From Candidatus Gastranaerophilales bacterium (GTDB lineage: Bacteria > Cyanobacteriota > Vampirovibrionia > Gastranaerophilales > Gastranaerophilaceae), in NCBI GenBank assembly GCA_947589525.1, contig CANQAW010000055.1, forward strand, positions 1 through 9,596: DNA of 9,596 nucleotides, written 5' to 3'. This document shows, piece after piece, positions 5,640-9,596 of this stretch. The translations under genes were made by a program, and so were the position numbers. The notes under the pieces were generated by a model. That model was not told the DNA's origin. It was given only the letters and a program-made list of their open reading frames with translations, and searched no databases. Positions within the stretch are counted from its first letter, which is position 1. Each line of letters starts with the position of its first letter.

Positions 5640-5669
5640 TTTATAGCATAATTTCTGCTTATAATCCAA
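5640..5669 (-). promoter_or_regulatory. Promoter of the SpoA/ThiF/TPR cluster
   Basis: On the - strand, TTGGAT (5669-5664) and TATAAA (5645-5640) are 18 bp apart, and TGC just before the -10 makes it an extended -10 element. Transcription would start near 5633, a few bases before the AGGGGAG ribosome binding site (5629-5623). There is no terminator between recJ and this point, so read-through from recJ is also possible. Confidence 0.5.
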
Positions 5670-5699
5670 TATTTTGTATTTTTATTTCAATTAAATATA

Positions 5700-8069
5700 T
5701 TAGTTTTGAAGTATAATCTGCTCAATTTCTTCTATATCACAGTTTAACAGGTTTTTTTTGTAAGAAATAATTTCTTCAAATTCTTCTTTCAAAATTTCAA
5801 ACATTGAATTATTCTTAAATTCTTCGTAGTTAAATGGTTTTAAATACTTGATTTTGTTTTCTTTTATTATTTCTATTGTTGATAAATTTTCCATAATTTC
5901 AAGCGCAATTTGAACAAATTGAACACTCATCCCAAGAGCGCAAGATAGCCTTTCTAAGTCAATTTCGCCGTTTAATTTATTTGAGCAGTATTTAATCATT
6001 CCATTAATTTGTTTTATATAATTTTCAAGATTTTCATCAATCTGCGTGTTCATAAAATGGATTTTTTGGGGTTTAATATCGGATATCACCTGCGCAAATT
6101 CTTCAACGCCGGTCGGATAGTCAAAAAACATAAGAGCATTTTTTTTGCTGTTGTCTTTTATAAATTTATCTTTGATGTTTTGAAAATTCGATAATTTTTC
6201 TTTCGTTGCAACCGTTTTTGCATAAACAACTATATCGGGTACTTTTTTAAGATAATCATTAACCGTGTCAAGTATTCCTGTTTTTAGTCTGTGGTCAAAG
6301 ATTTTAATCCGATTTTCTTGTTGCTGTTTAATGCAGTCACTAAAAACATCAACTATTTCAAGCTGTATTGAAGTTTTGTCATTAAAAGTGTTTAATTTCG
6401 GATAAAAAGCAATGTCACAAACCGTATCTTTAGGGATTAAGAAATTATCTTCTTTCCATTTAATACAATCAAGATTTATTCCGTTTTTTAAAAAATTCAT
6501 TTTAAGATGGTTTTTTTCTTTTCCGATTAATTTAAAATCCTTAAATTCAACTCCAAACATTGCGCACAGTGGAATTTCGTTATTTTGCCCGAAGGGCTCA
6601 AGTTTATTTATTGTTTTAATCAAATCTTCGTTTAAATCCTCTGTGTTAAGCTCAATATCGGCTTTTAAGGTGTTATCTTGCTCGGTTGAGGGGCTTGTTT
6701 CTTTGATTGTTTTTAAAAGAGCTTTTTTAACTTCTTCAAAAGAAATTTTGCTTAAATCAAAAGAACAACCGCCCGCAAGCTTATGCCCCCCGAAGCCCTC
6801 AAAAAGCTCTTGATTTTCTTTTAAAACTTGATAAACGTTGATTTTTTCGTTGCTTCTGATTGAACAGCGTGCAAAATTATTTTCATCAATTGTCATTAAA
6901 AAACAGGGTTTTTGATATTTTTCAACAACACCTGAAGCCGTTATTCCGATAGCTCCTATATGCCAATCTTTGTTTATTAAAATAATTGCTTCGTTTTCCT
7001 GTTCTTCTTTGTGATTTTTAATATATAATTCAATTTCATCGCTTATTTCTTTGCAGATTGACTGGCGAATTGCGTTAAAATTATCAAGTTTTTGTATAAT
7101 AACATCAAGTTCAAGGTCATTATCCGTTGTTAAAAAATCAAACGCCAGTTTTGCGCTGTTTAATCTTCCGACAGCGTTAATTCGAGGAGCTAAGATAAAA
7201 CCTATATCATAACTTGTAAAATCCCTGTCTTGAATATTTTTAGATAAAAGTTTATAAATTCCTTTATTTGTTTTATCTTTTTTCTGATTTAAAAGTTTTA
7301 ACCCCTCGGATACTATCGCCCTATTTTCTCCAAGCAGAGGAACAACGTCAGCTATAGCACCGCATGATGCAATTGTTAAAATTTCATCTTTTAAATTTTC
7401 ATTTGTATTATCTTTTAAAAGCGCACGGGATAACTTATAAGCAACTATAGCACCGCAGTTATAAGTCAGGGAAGTTATATCTTCAACGCTTAAATCTTCT
7501 TTAATTGAACCTTTGACATTCGGGTTAATAATAGCGTATGCTTCGGGCGCTTCAAGGTCTGTTGTGTGGTGGTCCGTTATAATTGTATCTATTTTTAAAC
7601 TTTTTAATAAATTAATTTCTGAAATGTTTGATATACCGCAATCTACGGTTATTACAAGTTTGACTTTATCTTTTGAGATAAATTTAATTAATTCTTTTGA
7701 ATTTAAACCGTGACCGTGAAGCAATCTGTCAGGGATAAAGACCTCTATATTTGCGTTTAGTTCTTTTAGAGTTTTATATAAAATTGCGCTTGAAGTAACT
7801 CCGTCACAATCAAAATCACCCCAAATCAGAATTTTTTGATTTTCATCTATTGCTTTTTTTATTCTGTCAAGCGCCTTTTGAAGGTCTGTAAAAGCATCTG
7901 GGCTGATAAAATCAGCCATTGTCGGGTTAAGGAATTTTTCTTTTTGAATTTCGTTTTTAATTCCCCTCAAAAAAAGCAATCTATCTAAGATATCTTGATT
8001 ATCCGACTGATTATTAAAATTTTCCGCAACTTCAATTTTTCGATATAACATACTTTTAAATTTTAGCAT
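5700..8069 (-). CDS. recJ: Single-stranded-DNA-specific exonuclease RecJ
   Basis: RecJ degrades single-stranded DNA 5' to 3' in recombination, mismatch repair and base-excision repair, using Mn/Mg bound by a DHH domain. The motifs are all present: GDFDCDG (84-90), VDCG (142-145), TDHH (165-168), ADVVPL (240-245) and GRLNSA (301-306). The DHHA1 part shows DWHIGAIG (368-375) and GFGGHKLAGG (425-434). An OB-like segment with LEPFGQNNEIP (490-500) follows. The 789 residues are longer than E. coli RecJ (577) because of an extra C-terminal region (about 590-789), as also seen in Firmicutes. No Shine-Dalgarno sequence precedes ATG 8069. ATG 8051 (residue 7) is an alternative, since a -10-like TGCTAAAAT lies just before it. 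It starts 24 nt after the metalloprotease-like gene ends. Confidence 0.96.
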   Translation of the reverse strand: MLKFKSMLYRKIEVAENFNNQSDNQDILDRLLFLRGIKNEIQKEKFLNPTMADFISPDAFTDLQKALDRIKKAIDENQKILIWGDFDCDGVTSSAILYKTLKELNANIEVFIPDRLLHGHGLNSKELIKFISKDKVKLVITVDCGISNISEINLLKSLKIDTIITDHHTTDLEAPEAYAIINPNVKGSIKEDLSVEDITSLTYNCGAIVAYKLSRALLKDNTNENLKDEILTIASCGAIADVVPLLGENRAIVSEGLKLLNQKKDKTNKGIYKLLSKNIQDRDFTSYDIGFILAPRINAVGRLNSAKLAFDFLTTDNDLELDVIIQKLDNFNAIRQSICKEISDEIELYIKNHKEEQENEAIILINKDWHIGAIGITASGVVEKYQKPCFLMTIDENNFARCSIRSNEKINVYQVLKENQELFEGFGGHKLAGGCSFDLSKISFEEVKKALLKTIKETSPSTEQDNTLKADIELNTEDLNEDLIKTINKLEPFGQNNEIPLCAMFGVEFKDFKLIGKEKNHLKMNFLKNGINLDCIKWKEDNFLIPKDTVCDIAFYPKLNTFNDKTSIQLEIVDVFSDCIKQQQENRIKIFDHRLKTGILDTVNDYLKKVPDIVVYAKTVATKEKLSNFQNIKDKFIKDNSKKNALMFFDYPTGVEEFAQVISDIKPQKIHFMNTQIDENLENYIKQINGMIKYCSNKLNGEIDLERLSCALGMSVQFVQIALEIMENLSTIEIIKENKIKYLKPFNYEEFKNNSMFEILKEEFEEIISYKKNLLNCDIEEIEQIILQN

Positions 8070-8088
8070 TTAAAAGTTGTTAAAGCAA
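8060..8088 (-). promoter_or_regulatory. Possible recJ promoter
   Basis: On the - strand, TTGCTT (8088-8083) and TAAAAT (8065-8060) are 17 bp apart, with TGC before the -10. This would start transcription at about 8052, next to the in-frame ATG at 8051, and would make that the start codon of a nearly leaderless message. The evidence is sequence pattern only. Confidence 0.3.
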
Positions 8089-8093
8089 AATTA

Positions 8094-9161
8094 TTATTTA
8101 ACGATTAAATCGCCAAAACCGTTATTTTGAAGATTTTTAATTCTGTCATCGTTCATAGGAGCATAACCCATTACCATTGCGACTATTCTATCTGCATTAA
8201 AATTTTTTGCTTGGGAAAAAATAAAATCTTTTTGGTAGTTATAAGCATCTATTTCAAGAGGTGAATTATAATAAATATCAGGATTGCTGTTATTGTAAGA
8301 CATTGCGGATTTTAACAGATGATTTTTTAAAGACCAATATCTTCTGTCTTCATTATCAATAGAAAATTTTAAAAGTGCGTTATCGCCAATTTTTACCGAA
8401 GGTTTATAATTAAAAATATAACTATATTCTCTTATACTTTTTTCTAAATCAATTATTGCTTTATTATATTCAATTATATGCTGTGTTTTTTCTTTCCCTT
8501 CGGGCAGGTAATTCAAAGGTGCTTTATATACTTTAATAAGTTGTTGATAAAGTTTAATAAGGGCTTGTATTTTTGATTTTGTTTCTTCAGTATATTTTTC
8601 ATCCATACAACTAAGCAGATGGTTTTGAAGGCAATGCCTTAATTCATGCGCAATCGTGCTTTTTAGCCATAAAATTTTTTCTTCCTGCGTCAGTTTTGCG
8701 CATTCAAATTTGTAACTCGGAAATAATTTTTCAAATTGATTTTTCATTTCTTCAATTTTGCATTCTCTAAAAACGCCTTCAGGAATTGTGCCTTGAGTGT
8801 TTTTTAAATAACCGATATAATAATTGGAATCTAATATTTGTTTATCAATACTTATTTTATTTGATGCAAAGTCATAACACGCAATTCCATCCTCTGTTAC
8901 ATCTTCGAGGGTGTTAACTATTTCAAGTTTTGGTTTTGGAACATTTAAACTGTCAAAAATCGGATTTTGTTTTCTGAAAATTTCCCAAACTTCATCATAT
9001 AATTGCGAAATATCGCAAGATTTGTTAACAGTATTTGTTTGATTGGCAGAGCACACAAATATATCTTTGTTCGGCACTTTTAAAGAAAGATTTTGTGAAA
9101 AAGAAATTCTTGATTTGTTATTTTGAAATATTTTAAAACTGTTCAGAGAATTAATTTTCAT
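8094..9161 (-). CDS. Putative zinc metalloprotease (HExxH protein), family not recognised
   Basis: This 355-residue protein contains AHELRHCLQNH (171-181), that is His172-Glu173-x-x-His176, the zinc-binding and catalytic motif of zincin metalloproteases. Further on, NSPLEIDAYNYQ (299-310) offers Glu303 as a likely third zinc ligand, in the E-x-x-A form of gluzincin-like enzymes. The rest is helical and charged, with no further motif I recognise. The N-terminus, MKINSLNSFKIFQNNKSRIS followed by FSQNL, is polar with an ISF tripeptide and is not a standard signal peptide. I recall similar openings on many Gastranaerophilales proteins. No Shine-Dalgarno sequence is present. The gene lies 24 nt upstream of recJ and may share its transcript, without an evident functional link. 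Confidence 0.8.
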   Translation of the reverse strand: MKINSLNSFKIFQNNKSRISFSQNLSLKVPNKDIFVCSANQTNTVNKSCDISQLYDEVWEIFRKQNPIFDSLNVPKPKLEIVNTLEDVTEDGIACYDFASNKISIDKQILDSNYYIGYLKNTQGTIPEGVFRECKIEEMKNQFEKLFPSYKFECAKLTQEEKILWLKSTIAHELRHCLQNHLLSCMDEKYTEETKSKIQALIKLYQQLIKVYKAPLNYLPEGKEKTQHIIEYNKAIIDLEKSIREYSYIFNYKPSVKIGDNALLKFSIDNEDRRYWSLKNHLLKSAMSYNNSNPDIYYNSPLEIDAYNYQKDFIFSQAKNFNADRIVAMVMGYAPMNDDRIKNLQNNGFGDLIVK

Positions 9162-9165
9162 ATAA

Positions 9166-9171
9166 ATTATA
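9166..9171 (-). promoter_or_regulatory. -10-like TATAAT before the metalloprotease-like gene
   Basis: A perfect TATAAT on the - strand ends 4 nt before the ATG at 9161. If used, transcription would start at or very near the start codon. No acceptable -35 box is seen at 16-18 bp, so this is weak. Confidence 0.3.
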
Positions 9172-9210
9172 AAACGGCTGATATAAAAAACTTGTCGTTT
9201 TAAATTTTAA

Positions 9211-9244
9211 TAAAAAAATATCTTGGTTTTTAATCAAGATATTT
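9211..9244 (-). terminator. A/T-rich hairpin, copy 3, inner end of the right repeat
   Basis: A near copy, in opposite orientation, of the hairpins at 504-541 and 1216-1251. The stem pairs 9216-9228 with 9232-9244, with one G/T position (9226 with 9234) and a TTT loop. On the - strand it is followed by a run of seven T residues. On the + strand the tail is poor (TTTCTG). It should therefore work mainly for transcripts coming from the right repeat, just before the metalloprotease-like gene. Confidence 0.65.
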
Positions 9245-9325
9245 CTGTTCTTTATCTCTTTTGTGCTTTTTTCTTTTAATTATTTCTCTGTTATTTTTTT
9301 TACTCTTGGGGAACTTTGTCCCACG

Positions 9326-9385
9326 CACCCTAAGAGTATTTCCAATTCGAAAGTTTCGCTGTCGTTCAACAACGGATTGCGGGCA
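9326..9385 (+). repeat. 60-bp module inside the right repeat, related to 201-263
   Basis: The boundaries come from comparison with 417-429, where the flanking blocks are directly joined. The module starts CACCCTAAGAGTATTTCC, close to CACCCCAAGGGTATTTCC at 202-219. It ends with TGCGGGCATCGC, resembling TGTGGGTATCGC at 254-265. It has the same + strand direction at both window ends, whereas the surrounding core is inverted. Confidence 0.65.
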
Positions 9386-9532
9386 TCGCAATCGTACGGT
9401 TTCGCAAATCGCCTTGTTCAACACAAGTCGTTTGCTTTACCTCGGCTACCGCTTTCTTTCTTTCGCTCAAGCGCCGTAACAAAAGAAAGAAAAAATGGCT
9501 TGGTTTAATTTGGGAATATAAAATTTACGCAG

Positions 9533-9578
9533 AAAAAAGAGAATTGATTATCGGGTATTTAAATCAATTCTCTTTTTT
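9533..9578. terminator. Bidirectional terminator-like hairpin at the right edge
   Basis: A perfect 17-bp stem, AAAAAAGAGAATTGATT (9533-9549) with its complement (9562-9578), and a 12-nt loop. The A and T runs at the feet would let it work in both directions. It probably serves a gene beyond the window. Confidence 0.75.
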
Positions 9579-9596
9579 AAATATAGGATTCGGCAA

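Larger units (their letters stand above)
9211..9514 (-). repeat. Right mosaic repeat copy, inverted relative to the left one
   Basis: Read on the - strand, this is the same element as 127-541. It has an outer end (9497-9514, AAATTAAACCAAGCC), a core (9386-9480) matching 329-423 over 95 bp with 4 mismatches, then a looser A/G-rich part, and finally the hairpin. Compared with the left copy it lacks the 170-bp segment but carries 60 extra bases (9326-9385) between the core and the CGTGGGAC block. The element is gene-free. Its open frames differ from those of the left copy, because indels that are not multiples of three shift them. Confidence 0.85.

Noticed and set aside
4185..7713. Several + strand open frames inside the - strand genes
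   Set aside because: They lie within well-supported recJ, SpoA and TPR-like coding regions, have low-complexity products, and lack start signals. They are shadows of the real genes.
9230..9508. Open frames on both strands in the right repeat
   Set aside because: They overlap each other, lie wholly within the repeat, have no convincing start signals and are not conserved in frame with the left copy.
127..9514. Composite transposon or insertion sequence bounded by the inverted repeats
   Set aside because: No transposase or recombinase gene, no target-site duplications and no typical terminal sequence were found. The segment holds housekeeping genes such as recJ.

Overview
The window is AT-rich (roughly one third G+C by eye) and looks like a chromosomal stretch from a gut Candidatus Gastranaerophilales (Melainabacteria/Vampirovibrionia) or a close relative. 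I infer this from recalled protein families, not from a database search. The clues are the MGMAASQARFLGLTARK N-terminus of the protein at 1752-2798, the short MKINS...ISF N-terminus of the protein at 8094-9161, a solitary ORF6N gene, and many mosaic intergenic repeats. No rRNA, tRNA, CRISPR array or recognisable transposase is visible.

Layout. 1-541 is a mosaic of short repeats that are richer in G+C than their surroundings and ends in a perfect A/T-rich hairpin. 577-1217 is an ORF6N-domain gene split near its N-terminus by a 128-bp insert of about 50% G+C. An identical copy of the hairpin follows it. 1381-1554 encodes a 57-residue, extremely polar protein with a strong ribosome binding site and its own terminator. 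1752-2798 encodes a secreted-filament-like protein of unknown function, helical at both ends with a variable middle, and a strong terminator follows. 2900-4012 is wecB (UDP-GlcNAc 2-epimerase). All of these read on the + strand. From 4009 to 9161 everything reads on the - strand, in the order metalloprotease-like protein, recJ, FliN/SpoA-like protein, ThiF/MoeB-like protein, membrane-anchored TPR-like protein. 9211-9514 is a second large copy of the repeat found at the left end, inverted relative to it. A bidirectional terminator-like hairpin lies at 9533-9578.

How the genes may work together. The best-supported unit is the three-gene cluster 5618-4009, which has its own promoter and Shine-Dalgarno sequence. 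Its members overlap by exactly 8 nt at both junctions, so they are probably translationally coupled. A lone SpoA domain (flagellar or type III secretion C-ring fold), an E1-like adenylating fold with two atypical active-site positions, and a membrane-anchored TPR-like protein are an unusual combination that I cannot assign to a known pathway. recJ (DNA repair and recombination) and wecB (ManNAc supply for surface polysaccharide) are housekeeping-type genes. The most unusual parts are the SpoA/E1/TPR cluster, the mosaic repeat family with its inverted end copies, and the insertion of related repeat material into the ORF6N gene.
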